Assembly (NCBI GenBank): GCA_937883785.1
Contig: CALGDE010000065.1
Span: forward strand, 1 to 32,556
Direction of reading: 5' to 3'
Length of the DNA stretch: 32,556 bases
Source of the DNA: an uncultured cyanobacterium
GTDB lineage: Bacteria; Cyanobacteriota; Cyanobacteriia; CACIAM-69d
Shown: positions 1 through 8,126 of the stretch, one piece after another
Layout: each line of letters begins with the position of its first letter
Numbering within the stretch: position 1 is the first letter of the stretch
Notes under the pieces: model-generated
What the model saw: the letters and a program-made list of their open reading frames with translations, nothing else
Database searches by the model: none
What the model was told of the DNA's origin: nothing
Program-made: the position numbers and the translations under genes

Positions 1-30
1 AGTTTGGATTCGATGGCTGATCACTTCCCA

Positions 31-411
31 TCATCTCTCAATCCTGCAACGCCACAAGTTGGTTGTATAGCCGCCCGTGCAATGTTGCATCACGTGGGTC
101 GCCTTAGGATCCAGCGTCACCTGGGCAAGGAGGTCGGTGATTTTAACCCCCTTCCATTTCACATCTAGCTTGGACCAGCGGGTGACGCAATGGAAATCCG
201 CCGTAAATTCTGACTGCGGCAACGCCATCAAGTCCTGCCAGGTAAAGGTTTTCGCCTCCGCCAGCCCTGAGATAGCCAGCGTCCAAGCCGCTGAGTCAAT
301 GCTTGGGGTTGGTCCATAGGTCAGCACGGGAAAGCCCCTTGCCAGACTCTGTCCAGGGGGAACACGGTCTTTTAGCTCAGGATCCGGGCGTTGGAAATAT
401 TTACCCATCAT
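31..411 (-). pseudogene. Sulfite-oxidase-like molybdopterin oxidoreductase, N-terminal part, frame broken
   Basis: The protein reads like the N-terminal half of the cyanobacterial sulfite-oxidase-like family (molybdopterin-binding fold, related to YedY/MsrP). It has a GQSLARGFPVLTYGPTP segment, then TADFHCVTRWSKLDVKWKG, whose Cys is the expected molybdenum ligand region, and HCTGGYTTNL. After TTNL the family normally continues for roughly 70 or more residues, but here the frame gives WRCRIER and a stop. Fragments resembling the expected continuation (LQD, LRDDG) appear in the other two frames, so one or more indels are likely. I place the start at the ATG pair at 406-411 (MMGKYF), which matches the family, rather than at 465. 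The start overlaps the stop of an upstream small ORF. Only 30 bases remain before the window edge, so the rest cannot be checked. Sequencing error at a contig end is as likely as true decay. Confidence 0.7.
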
Positions 412-653
412 GGTGGTTGGGAATTTGTGGACGTTGGATGGCGAAGATGGCGATCGCAGCACCATTTCTAACCACTTCTAAGGTTACCGGCAGCGCCATC
501 GGCACCGGCTCGACCCCAGGCAAAACGATAGGATTAGTCACCCACAGCAACATTCCCCGCCAGAATCGCCAACTGAATCAGGGCAAGGACTAACGAATAA
601 TGTCTATTGGGAGCGCACAAAAATGCAACAAAGCAGGCATGGTCTAACTCCAT
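401..653 (-). pseudogene. Small hydrophobic protein upstream of the molybdoenzyme, apparently frameshifted
   Basis: Two short leftward ORFs adjoin here. The first runs from an ATG at 653 to a stop at 534 and ends in a hydrophobic run (SLVLALIQLAILAGN). The second runs from an ATG at 553 to a stop at 401 and begins MLLWVTNPIVLPGVEPVP. Removing one A near 553 joins them into one protein of about 83 residues with a continuous membrane segment (LALIQLAILAGMLLWVTNP) and a second hydrophobic stretch (GAAIAIFAIQRP). The second ORF ends ATGATGGGTAA, overlapping the start of the molybdoenzyme, which suggests translational coupling and a functional pairing, perhaps as a membrane partner. I do not recognise the family. 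The join is my inference; two separate small ORFs or chance are alternatives. Confidence 0.4.
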
Positions 654-684
654 CCCTGCTTCTGAATTAGTAAATAACTGGCAA

Positions 685-737
685 GCAGTAGACGAACGTA
701 CTGCGCAGCACAGTTGATAGTCAAATGTTGACAGTCA
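685..737. repeat. Two small inverted repeats after rpmF
   Basis: GCAGTA at 685-690 pairs with TACTGC at 699-704. TGATAGTCAA at 715-724 pairs with TTGACAGTCA at 728-737 with two mismatches and a 3-nt loop. Both lie just past the rpmF stop on the leftward strand and could fold in its 3' end. Neither is followed by a U-run, so intrinsic termination is uncertain. Confidence 0.35.
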
Positions 738-744
738 GTTAAAT

Positions 745-927
745 TTACTCTTCGCCGCCTTCTTCTTCCTCTTCATCCTTGGTGGGATAAACAAAGTTAG
801 AGCGACCACTTAGAACAGCCTTGCCCAAGGATAGGGCGCGCTGAGCCTGTAGGTCTGCCTTACGAACCCAGTGGGCGCGGCGGGAATTTTTCTTTTGTTT
901 AGATGTGCGTTTCTTTGGGACTGCCAT
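745..927 (-). CDS. rpmF: 50S ribosomal protein L32
   Basis: This 60-residue protein is a structural component of the large ribosomal subunit. It begins [20 protein letters not shown] and continues with [18 protein letters not shown], the hallmark of cyanobacterial and plastid L32. The very basic N-terminal half (RNA-binding) and the acidic tail ([10 protein letters not shown]) are visible. It has no zinc-binding cysteines, as is usual in cyanobacteria. In many bacteria rpmF sits directly upstream of plsX and fabH. Here plsX-fabH is present but about 12 kb away on the other strand, so that linkage is lost. No strong Shine-Dalgarno sequence precedes the ATG. Confidence 0.97.
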   Translation of the reverse strand: MAVPKKRTSKQKKNSRRAHWVRKADLQAQRALSLGKAVLSGRSNFVYPTKDEEEEEGGEE

Positions 928-1017
928 GGCCGGTTGCCTGCGGGGTCAAAATTTCAATACAGCCCTCCAATAGTAGTCGAGCTTCTAATTTTGGCCAAAT
1001 TTTCGTTGTGATTGCCC

Positions 1018-2730
1018 CTAAGAGTTTTTCGACAAGCACCGGGCGTCTAGTAAATACAGCGCTGAATTTTCAAATACTTTGCAGGTATTCAGGCGGCTAG
1101 CGATATGGCTGTTTTGACTGGGTGTTGGGTTAGGCGATCGCTTCTCCAGGTCTTCACGAACAGCCGAATACGCAGGGTCATACTGCTTCAGCCACTTTTG
1201 ATCCCCCAAATAGCCCGGCATATAGGCGTTACGGTCAATTAGCCAGTGGGTGACGCCGTATTTTTGAATCACCTCAGCAACGGTGGTAGGGTCAGGGGCG
1301 TATTGGGCGATGATCAGGTCGAGGGTGCGCTGACGGAACGGCTCGTAGTAGCCCCAGTGGTAAGGAATGGCGTATTCGGCTCCGGTGAGGATGGTGCGCT
1401 GGGCGAAGGTGGGGATGTTGTTGGCGGCGCCGGAAAGGGACGCGATGCGAATGGTTTTGGGTTGGGTTTGCAGGTAGGCGTATAGGTCTGGCTGATCGCC
1501 AATAACGTAGTTGGTTTTTGGGAAGTTTTTGTAGGTGAGGGGGTAGAGCAGGGTGAAGGTGAGAAGGGCGATCGCGATGAGTTTTCCCCAGTGGTTACCT
1601 ACGCGATTCCAGGCAAATTCTAGGAGGGCAAACAGGGCAATTCCGGCGGCGCTGGCCAGGACGATACGCAAACTGTGTTGGGTGTAACGGCTGGGAAGGT
1701 GTAGGCGAAATAGGAAAATATGGGCGGCAAAAAAGGTGATTAGGCTGGCAAGGGTGAGCCGCGTTAGGAGTTTTAAGTTGGGATTTACCTGTTGCAGGAG
1801 CGGCAGTTTTGGCTTCCAGCGATAAAGAATTGGCAACAGTAATCCAAAACAATAAAGGGGTGGATCTAAGGGGATTTGTAAACCGCTGCGACCGCCGGAA
1901 AGCCAAAATCGTCCAAAGTCATCGTAGAAAAAACGGCTCCGTCCATTGGGCAGAAACTCGGGCAGTTGTTCGGCAATGCCTCGGGAAATTGTGGGTCCAA
2001 ATTCTGATGCGTTAATGGCAAATGGCAGTAAGACTAGAATGCAAACAATAACGCCAATAATCTCTAGCCTAAAGATATCAATGTCTCTATCTTTTTCTAT
2101 AATTATTTTGTCCAATAAGCCAAGACCTAGAATTACGCCTGTAACTAGAACATAGTGGGGATAGAAGCCGCCTAGAACGATAACGCTGGGGATTAAAATT
2201 TGGGGCGATCGCCGTTGAATTCCCAATAGAATCAGTAGGAATAGCGGATTTAGAAATGCCCGAGCGGTACCCGATGCCAGGTCATCCCGCAGCCATAAAT
2301 TTTGGAGCAGCAAGATTCCAGTTAGGGCGTTGGCTGCTGGCAGGGAAAGCCAGGTTTCGCTCAGTAGAAATCCAGCACCAGCGGTGGCTATACTGAGGGG
2401 AATTGGCAGCCATTTTTCCAGGTCCCAGGGGGCAATATTAAACCAAGCACCCACTCGATAAATACTTTGAAATGCCCACGGCGACACTGATTGAAAATAG
2501 TGAGAAATGGAATCATTGGGAAAGAGTTCGGGATCTAAAAATTGCACCATCCAAAATAAATGTTGGCGACCATCATCAGGAATTAAATAGGCGCTAGAAA
2601 TTTTAGGCAGGGCAGCAAGGGCGTAAAAAAAACCTACTGCCAATGCGATGCCTAACCAAATCCATCGCACCGACTTTGGTGGATTGACAACAATCCAAAG
2701 TTGCCGATCAAAAATACGATTAAGAATCAT
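1018..2730 (-). CDS. Large membrane protein, GT-C glycosyltransferase-like
   Basis: This 570-residue polytopic protein has about ten hydrophobic segments, starting with WLGIALAVGFFYALAAL near residues 25-41. A YLIPDDGRQH motif follows at about 48-57. Paired acidic residues (D52, D53) in the first periplasmic loop are the typical catalytic signature of GT-C lipid-linked-sugar transferases. The C-terminal soluble part (about 400-570), with repeated aromatic and proline-rich stretches, also fits that class. The start codon overlaps the end of the upstream glycosyltransferase gene by 11 bp, so the two are almost certainly co-translated and may act in one pathway of surface glycan or glycolipid assembly. 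The family assignment rests on topology and the DD motif, not on a recognised named enzyme. Sugar donor and acceptor are unknown. Confidence 0.6.
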   Translation of the reverse strand: MILNRIFDRQLWIVVNPPKSVRWIWLGIALAVGFFYALAALPKISSAYLIPDDGRQHLFWMVQFLDPELFPNDSISHYFQSVSPWAFQSIYRVGAWFNIAPWDLEKWLPIPLSIATAGAGFLLSETWLSLPAANALTGILLLQNLWLRDDLASGTARAFLNPLFLLILLGIQRRSPQILIPSVIVLGGFYPHYVLVTGVILGLGLLDKIIIEKDRDIDIFRLEIIGVIVCILVLLPFAINASEFGPTISRGIAEQLPEFLPNGRSRFFYDDFGRFWLSGGRSGLQIPLDPPLYCFGLLLPILYRWKPKLPLLQQVNPNLKLLTRLTLASLITFFAAHIFLFRLHLPSRYTQHSLRIVLASAAGIALFALLEFAWNRVGNHWGKLIAIALLTFTLLYPLTYKNFPKTNYVIGDQPDLYAYLQTQPKTIRIASLSGAANNIPTFAQRTILTGAEYAIPYHWGYYEPFRQRTLDLIIAQYAPDPTTVAEVIQKYGVTHWLIDRNAYMPGYLGDQKWLKQYDPAYSAVREDLEKRSPNPTPSQNSHIASRLNTCKVFENSALYLLDARCLSKNS

Positions 2731-4411
2731 TGCCAGGGAGCCCTAATCGTATTAGTTGACCAGGAGCATTGATGGTTTGTAGTTGCCATCCTTGGGCTTG
2801 TAAGCCGTTTATAAGTTCGCTGTAAGGGCGGTACAAATAAATAGTTTGAAATTCTTGGACGGTGTCCTTAGGTAAGGACGGGACGGCGGGTTTAGCTGCG
2901 AGTAAAACGGTGGGATCGACGGGACTTTTTTTGACGTTTAAATAGTGGGCAATGGACATTAGGCGACCGGATTTTTCTGCGCCGGTGATGATTAATGGGC
3001 GATCGCTCTCCACTAAAATTTCTGCCACCGCCGGGTCGTAATAGCTGGTGTACTTATTCCAGCCCGTGGGCGATCGCCCCTGCCAAACCGTGGAGCCGAT
3101 GCCCAGCATAATTACCAGCACCAGAGCTAGAGCCGTTCGAGGATCCCCCCCAGCCCCCCTTTTTAAGGGGGGAGTCGGAGTTAGGGCGTAACCCATAGCA
3201 AGCTGCATTGCTAGGACCACGGGCATTAGGAAGCGTCCCACTGTGGAGCGCTGGCCGCTGTCTACCAAATCAGGAAGCGCCAGCATTAGAAACGGTACCA
3301 GTCCCAACGCCGTTACTACCCACGCTGATCGCCGCGAGCCTTTCCACAGCCGCCAAAAGCACCAGATCCACAAACCTCCGCACATCACTACCAAACCCCA
3401 ACCCCAGCCCAGGTCAGTTAAATCCTGAATTGCCGCTACGTCAAAAATTTGGTCGTTGTACAGAGTTTGTAAGTCGAAAATCGGTAGGGTCCAGGCGATC
3501 GCCCACCGCCGCAATAAACCGATAAGGCCCAAGTCGCGACCAATCCAGCCGATGCCGCGAAAATAAACCAAATAGGCCACCATCCACGGGATAAATGCGC
3601 CCAAGGCTCCCGCGATCGCCAGCCCAAATTTTCGCGCAATCGGCGATCGCCACCCCGCCAGCGTCAACACCATCACCCCGTGGGCCACAATGCCGTAGCC
3701 CATCAACAGGTGTGTGTACAGTCCAACGGCAATTCCCCCGCCATAAATCCACCAGCCGCGCCGGGTTCCATCCATAGCGCGCAGCAATAGCCCCGTCGTT
3801 ACCACCAGCATCACGCCCAGCAGGCTATATTCTCGCGCTTCCTGGGCGTACGCAATTTGGAATGGGGATACCGCCGTCACGGCCATGGTTACGACTGAAA
3901 TACTGGGCGATCGCCACAGCACCCACGCCAACCAGCCCATTGCCGGGATTAATGCCACGCCGAATATTGCTGCGGTGCCTCGGAGGGTGGCGATCGCAGG
4001 ACCAAAAATCGACACCATCAGCCGCGCTGCCAGATAGTAGACCGGCGGATGTTGCGGGTTATCAGTGGCTAGGGCTTTGATCGTTCTGCCCATACCGGCC
4101 AGTGGATTCTGATCTTCAGGCGGACGCTGAAATTGCAGCAGATCGCTGAGGAGCATCACATGCGCCGGGCGAGTATCGGTAGCTGCAACGGTTTGCTCAA
4201 GCTGCTCCGTTAATGCGGTTTTGCCGTAGCCTCCCACCCGCATAAAGCTGTGAACTTCGTCGATCCACACCACTTTGCCATCTAAATTGGTGAAGCGTAG
4301 GGCGATGCCAACGGCAATAATTAGCGCCAAAAGTATCGCCCCCCATCGGCGATCTCCCCTGGTCAATAGCCCCCACTGTGCCCGAAAAAACTCGTTCAAA
4401 ATCCCGATCAA
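2720..4411 (-). CDS. GT39-like membrane mannosyl/glycosyltransferase
   Basis: This 563-residue protein resembles the dolichyl-phosphate-mannose/ArnT-type GT-C superfamily. A first membrane helix (about 24-38) is followed by LRFTNLDGKVVWIDEVHSF, where D51-E52 match the conserved catalytic acidic pair after helix 1. HPPVYYLAARL (about 120-130) is also typical, and about ten more hydrophobic segments follow. These enzymes move a sugar from a polyprenyl-phosphate donor to a protein or lipid on the periplasmic face. The gene overlaps the Atab2-like gene upstream by 4 bp (ATGA) and the next gene by 11 bp. A short stretch, TPPLKRGAGGD, is encoded by an inserted cyanobacterial palindromic repeat (3141-3176) and is unlikely to belong to the ancestral protein. 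The substrate is unknown. Confidence 0.7.
   Translation of the reverse strand: MIGILNEFFRAQWGLLTRGDRRWGAILLALIIAVGIALRFTNLDGKVVWIDEVHSFMRVGGYGKTALTEQLEQTVAATDTRPAHVMLLSDLLQFQRPPEDQNPLAGMGRTIKALATDNPQHPPVYYLAARLMVSIFGPAIATLRGTAAIFGVALIPAMGWLAWVLWRSPSISVVTMAVTAVSPFQIAYAQEAREYSLLGVMLVVTTGLLLRAMDGTRRGWWIYGGGIAVGLYTHLLMGYGIVAHGVMVLTLAGWRSPIARKFGLAIAGALGAFIPWMVAYLVYFRGIGWIGRDLGLIGLLRRWAIAWTLPIFDLQTLYNDQIFDVAAIQDLTDLGWGWGLVVMCGGLWIWCFWRLWKGSRRSAWVVTALGLVPFLMLALPDLVDSGQRSTVGRFLMPVVLAMQLAMGYALTPTPPLKRGAGGDPRTALALVLVIMLGIGSTVWQGRSPTGWNKYTSYYDPAVAEILVESDRPLIITGAEKSGRLMSIAHYLNVKKSPVDPTVLLAAKPAVPSLPKDTVQEFQTIYLYRPYSELINGLQAQGWQLQTINAPGQLIRLGLPGNDS
3141..3176. repeat. Small dispersed palindromic repeat inserted in a coding region
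   Basis: The element has a C-rich arm (CCCCCCAGCCCCCC), TTTTTAA and a G-rich arm (GGGGGG). This is the common cyanobacterial dispersed repeat that, read in a protein frame, gives TPPLKRGAGG-like peptides. It keeps the frame of the GT39-like gene open, in a loop between hydrophobic segments. Its base composition is unlike the flanks. Confidence 0.75.
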
Positions 4412-5292
4412 TTGCTATCGCATAGCAACCATAGCCCAGTGTCGGTCACGCCGGAATCATCGGGACGAATCAGCAAAAAATGTAGCCCATTGCTGGAGCG
4501 CTTTCGGTTTTCAAAATTGCGCCCCGCCTGCCCCACTTCCTTATCGTCAAAGGTGGTCAAAATCCACCGATCTACCAGCTTTGCCTCCAACAGCAACCCA
4601 TCGGGCATCCCGCTTTTGTACTGCATCGCCGCCGGAGCCTGACTGAGCAACCACTGAGCCAACACCATCGCCGATCGCCCCGCCTCAATAATCACCCCCG
4701 GTAACGGATGGTCCACCGACAGCCCAAAATTATCCGGGTGCAACACGCTGGGCAAATTTTTAATGGGAATTGGGCGGGGCACAAGCTGGTCAATAAATCC
4801 CCCCACGGGCAAGGTGGCAAATCGCCACTGATCTCCCCACAAATTATCGGTCAGCGGCAGCGGGGCAGGCTGCTCTAGCTTCAGGGCGTCGTAGGGCGTC
4901 CGGGTGGTGGGATCCATGATGGGATTTTTCCGTTGGCGATCTCGCAGCCAGGTTTTCAGCGCTAAGGTGTGCCGGGTCAGTTTTACCGGAATATTCAGGC
5001 GATTCCCTGCCAGTTGCAACAGCTGGGCCGTTGCCGGTCGAAAGGCACAAAGCTGCTGGGGCAGGGGGCTGTCTTTCCCCGCCGCCGCCTCAATGCGCCC
5101 CGCCAACCATTCCCCACTGACGCGAGCTTGGGGACATAAATCGCGAAATACAAAGGACCGGGCGCGATCGCACAGCACCAGCTCCCACAGGGTTGTATCT
5201 CCCTCATCGGGCGCAGCAGGGCGGCGGTAACAATCCACCTCCCACACTCGCCGTGGTTCAAATTGCGGTTCAAACTGTGGATCTAACATCAT
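4408..5292 (-). CDS. Atab2/Tab2-like RNA-binding protein (DUF1092)
   Basis: This 294-residue protein matches the Tab2/ATAB2 family. The pattern WEVDCYRRP, LWELVLCD and a later FRPATAQLL appears in the N-terminal third. The C-terminal half has VIIEAGRSAMVLAQWLL, DRWILTTF and GLHFLLIRPDDSG. Plant and algal members bind RNA and are needed for translation of photosystem I (psaB) and other thylakoid messages. The cyanobacterial protein is presumed to have a related role in photosystem biogenesis, but its exact function is not fixed. It is the first gene of a three-gene overlapping operon with two membrane glycosyltransferases, a pairing that is not an obvious pathway. Tandem ATGs at 5287-5292 leave the exact start open by one codon. 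Confidence 0.85.
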   Translation of the reverse strand: MMLDPQFEPQFEPRRVWEVDCYRRPAAPDEGDTTLWELVLCDRARSFVFRDLCPQARVSGEWLAGRIEAAAGKDSPLPQQLCAFRPATAQLLQLAGNRLNIPVKLTRHTLALKTWLRDRQRKNPIMDPTTRTPYDALKLEQPAPLPLTDNLWGDQWRFATLPVGGFIDQLVPRPIPIKNLPSVLHPDNFGLSVDHPLPGVIIEAGRSAMVLAQWLLSQAPAAMQYKSGMPDGLLLEAKLVDRWILTTFDDKEVGQAGRNFENRKRSSNGLHFLLIRPDDSGVTDTGLWLLCDSN

Positions 5293-5507
5293 GAAATCAC
5301 CCCAACCAGCCGCCTGGCTTACGTCTCATCTTCACTTATTATTTTCACACCTCGACCTCTCCACCTCCAAAACTGTCCCGCCTCTGAGCTGGTGGTCAAT
5401 ACAAATATGCGACAACGTAAATGACAGCATTAGAACGCGAATTGAATGCGCACTGAACGCAGCAAAACACAGTTCAAAAGTGATTAGCGAGAACGGGGAG
5501 AGTGGTG

Positions 5508-6440
5508 ATGGCTAAAGGATTACAGTGGATTGGTGGGGTGGCGATCGCCCTTACATTAGCAGCGTGCAATGGCACCGGAGCAGGAAATGTGTCCCCCGGC
5601 GCTACGCAGCAAGAACTGTCCGTCGCCGCCCCTGAAGCCGTTGAATCCGCCCCCCCGGCTGATGCCCCAGAAGCCGCCGGATCCTCCGCCCAATCCTCCG
5701 CCCAAAATGTGAGCAACGAAGCTCCCAAAGCCCGCCGCCGCCAGCTTATTAAAAACGCCAATATCACCGTACGGGTAGATTCGGTAAACGAGGCGGTGAA
5801 TGCTTTACGAACGATCGCCCAAAAATATAATGGCGATATTTTAAGCCTCAATGCCAGCGAGAACGGCGATCGCCCCTCTGCCAACGTCCAGCTCAGCATT
5901 CCCCAAAACACCCTGGAAGCAGCCCTAGAAGACGCCTCTCTGCTGGGCACCGTGGACAGCAGCACCGTATCTGCCAACGACGTAACCAACCAAATTGTGG
6001 ACGCGGACGCCCGCCTGCGGAACCTGCGCCGCACCGAGCAGCAATATCTCAAAATCCTAGATCGAGCCGGAGCCATCAAAGACGTGCTGGCGGTAACCGA
6101 GCAGCTTAATCGCACCCGCCAGGAAATTGAACAAATCGACGCCCAGCTCAAATCCCTGCGGGAACAGGTGGCTTATTCGACCCTCACCGTTAACGTGCAA
6201 CAAAAGCAGGCGGCGATCGCCCTAGATAATCCCCTCGGTCAACAGCTTGGCGATAGCTGGCAAAGTGCTACCCGATCCATGGGCGACCTCACCGTAGGCT
6301 TGCTCAAAATCATCCTTTGGCTATTAGCCTATACCCCTTACTGGCTAGCATTATTTGGAATCGGCTGGGGTGCCCAGAAACTGCTGAAACGTCAAAGCAG
6401 CAGAAACACAACCACCCCCTCCCAACCATCCAGTAACTAA
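5508..6440 (+). CDS. DUF4349 lipoprotein
   Basis: This is a predicted lipoprotein of about 310 residues. A short signal ends in the lipobox LAAC, with the lipid-carrying Cys at residue 20. A low-complexity Ala/Pro/Ser linker follows, then the DUF4349 domain (RQLIKNANITVRVDSVNEAV at about 75-94) containing a helical coiled coil (about 175-215). One membrane helix near the C-terminus (IILWLLAYTPYWLALFGIG) ends in a basic tail (KLLKRQSSR). Family members are envelope proteins of unknown function. I prefer the ATG at 5508, seven bases after GGGGAG, over the in-frame GTGs at 5502 and 5505. No gene follows closely on the same strand. Confidence 0.88.
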   Translation: MAKGLQWIGGVAIALTLAACNGTGAGNVSPGATQQELSVAAPEAVESAPPADAPEAAGSSAQSSAQNVSNEAPKARRRQLIKNANITVRVDSVNEAVNALRTIAQKYNGDILSLNASENGDRPSANVQLSIPQNTLEAALEDASLLGTVDSSTVSANDVTNQIVDADARLRNLRRTEQQYLKILDRAGAIKDVLAVTEQLNRTRQEIEQIDAQLKSLREQVAYSTLTVNVQQKQAAIALDNPLGQQLGDSWQSATRSMGDLTVGLLKIILWLLAYTPYWLALFGIGWGAQKLLKRQSSRNTTTPSQPSSN

Positions 6441-6476
6441 AGTCGAGATCGCGCAGCGTAAAACTGGGCTTCATCA

Positions 6477-6509
6477 TCTATCCCTATATGCTCTACCTGT
6501 AGGGATAGA
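6477..6509. repeat. Perfect 10-bp inverted repeat
   Basis: TCTATCCCTA at 6477-6486 pairs exactly with TAGGGATAGA at 6500-6509 across a 13-nt loop. It lies 37 bp past the DUF4349 stop and about 220 bp before the PEP-CTERM gene. No U-run follows, so it may be an operator or a 3'-end stabiliser rather than an intrinsic terminator. Confidence 0.45.
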
Positions 6510-6729
6510 AATAAGTCGACAGAACCAGTGGAAATGAAGTTTCCATGAAGTGACCTGCCTAAAAATTAAAGATTTGATGAAGTGTCGCACCTCACCCTAG
6601 ACGATTCTGAAAAATTAGGGACAATGTGTGAATAACAAATAAAGGGTCTAATATTTTTTTCTTCGACCCAGTTGGGGCATCCGCAAGCGAATTTGACAAA
6701 GCTCGACGATAGATAAGAAACGAAGTTCA

Positions 6730-7662
6730 ATGTTTTCCAACCCTATCCCCAAAGCCACCAAATCCTCCCTGGTCACCTCAGTGGCGACCGTTGTTGGTGC
6801 GGGAGTTTTATCCGCTGGTTCAGCCGGTGCCCTGACAATTAACTTTGACGAAGGACTAGCAGGGACTCCTGGAGACAAAACCCGGATCACCAACCAGTAT
6901 GAAAAAGACTACGGTGTGACCTTCAGTTCCAAGAACAATCGGAACGTTGATTATGGCCTTGTTCTCTACGACACTGAGTGCATCAGCCGACGGAAAGGCG
7001 GCAAGGATTCTATCTCGCTGAACGGATTCCAAAACAATGTGTGCAGCGGGAAAGATGAGGACCTGGCAACAGGTCGTGGGAAGTACGGCAACTACGATTA
7101 CGACACTCCTCTTCAGGGCAACGTCCTCATCCTTCAAGAGAATAAGGATTACGGCGACCCTGACGATGACGCGAAAGGAGGTCAGGTAACCCTCAATTTC
7201 AACACGGATGTGAACTCCCAGAATCTTTCCTTCATCAACGGCATCACTCTGGAGAAGTTTGGTTTTGTCGATCTTGATGAAGCGATGCTCCGAAACAAGA
7301 AGCTGTCCTTCGTCTTTGAGTATGTAGACCCCGACCGTAGCTCTTTTGTCATTGATAAGAACAACTACGATAACTTCATTGAAGAAGTGATCTTGTCTAC
7401 GGACTGGGATGGCGATGAGTTGGACGGTGATAACTCTTTGCGAGAGTACACTTTCAACAATGACAATGGTGATTTCGACGCCATTAAGAACATTACGGTT
7501 GAGTATCACCAAGTCAGTGGGGCGATCGCCTACGTTGAGTATGATGGAACTCCGCCAGTGGAAGTCCCTGAGCCCGGCATGTTGATGGGGCTGGGAGCCT
7601 TTGCCCTAGGTGCTTTTAAGCTACGTCGTCGTAAAGATGATGATCTGAATAGTGGCGAGTAA
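6730..7662 (+). CDS. PEP-CTERM sorting-domain surface protein
   Basis: This 310-residue exported protein has an N-terminal signal region (SSLVTSVATVVGAGVLSAGSAGAL, about residues 12-35) and a Gly/Asp/Asn-rich body of about 240 residues. It ends in a classic PEP-CTERM tail: VPEPG at 279, a hydrophobic helix (MLMGLGAFALGAF) and basic KLRRRK. That tail is recognised by exosortase, which cleaves and anchors such proteins, usually in species that make exopolysaccharide. The acidic body with DGDELDGDN-type stretches could bind calcium; this is inference. No exosortase gene is in the window, so the processing enzyme must be elsewhere. The ATG lacks a strong Shine-Dalgarno sequence. I do not recognise the body domain. 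Confidence 0.85.
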   Translation: MFSNPIPKATKSSLVTSVATVVGAGVLSAGSAGALTINFDEGLAGTPGDKTRITNQYEKDYGVTFSSKNNRNVDYGLVLYDTECISRRKGGKDSISLNGFQNNVCSGKDEDLATGRGKYGNYDYDTPLQGNVLILQENKDYGDPDDDAKGGQVTLNFNTDVNSQNLSFINGITLEKFGFVDLDEAMLRNKKLSFVFEYVDPDRSSFVIDKNNYDNFIEEVILSTDWDGDELDGDNSLREYTFNNDNGDFDAIKNITVEYHQVSGAIAYVEYDGTPPVEVPEPGMLMGLGAFALGAFKLRRRKDDDLNSGE

Positions 7663-7677
7663 TCCTTGCGAAAAAGT

Positions 7678-7708
7678 TGGACCCAAGCAAACTACCTTCT
7701 TTGGTCCA
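7678..7708 (+). terminator. Weak stem-loop after the PEP-CTERM gene
   Basis: TGGACC at 7678-7683 pairs with GGTCCA at 7703-7708 over a 19-nt loop, 15 bases past the stop codon. No clear U-run follows, so this is only a possible terminator. Confidence 0.3.
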
Positions 7709-7818
7709 GCCTTTCTGAACCCTGGTCTTGGTTGATTCACAGATCGGGGTTTTGTCTATCTGAAGAATGAGGAATGTCCTGTCGCTCACACGCAGCATTT
7801 CGCCACATGTAGCTTTGA

Positions 7819-8095
7819 CAGGACTTACGCAAACTGGAACTTGAGAGCGGGGGACTTGAGTTATTGACGTAGAAACGGCGACCACAGCTGACGAGCCACT
7901 GCGTACACCGTTCGCCTCTGCCTCAGTCCTTTCACGCCTCAAAGAGTTCCACACCGGCAAGGCGCAGTGGATATGGCTACGCTGAATCCATCCTTCACGA
8001 CATTGACAGGACTCCACTCCCGTCAATTGCTTCAGCCCTCGGTGAAACTGCTCGATCTTCCAACGCACTGCACACTATTCCTCTCGTGTGTACTG
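7819..8095 (-). pseudogene. Transposase C-terminal remnant with insertion-sequence end (copy 1)
   Basis: The leftward strand encodes CAVRWKIEQFHRGLKQLTG and ESCQCREGWIQRSHI, the C-terminal signature of a common cyanobacterial DDE transposase (IS4/IS701 type). The remnant is dead. A stop interrupts it just upstream of the CAVRWK segment, a frame change follows NSLRR, and in the resumed frame (RTVYAVARQLWSPFLRQ) a stop replaces a Gln before LKSPALKFQFA and the true end at 7825. The insertion-sequence terminus CAGGACTTACGC begins at 7819 and overlaps the transposase stop. The upstream two thirds or more of the element is missing. The lipoxygenase gene ends about 30 bp beyond the homology. Confidence 0.8.
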
Positions 8096-8126
8096 GTAAG
8101 CAATTTTGCATAGGTCCTAACGGTGC

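Noticed and set aside
5474-6151. Antisense open frame in the DUF4349 gene
   Set aside because: It is Ser/Ala/Arg-rich with no family features and is opposite a good lipoprotein gene.
6856-7512. Antisense open frame in the PEP-CTERM gene
   Set aside because: The rightward frame has signal and sorting tail; the opposite frame has neither domain nor ribosome site.
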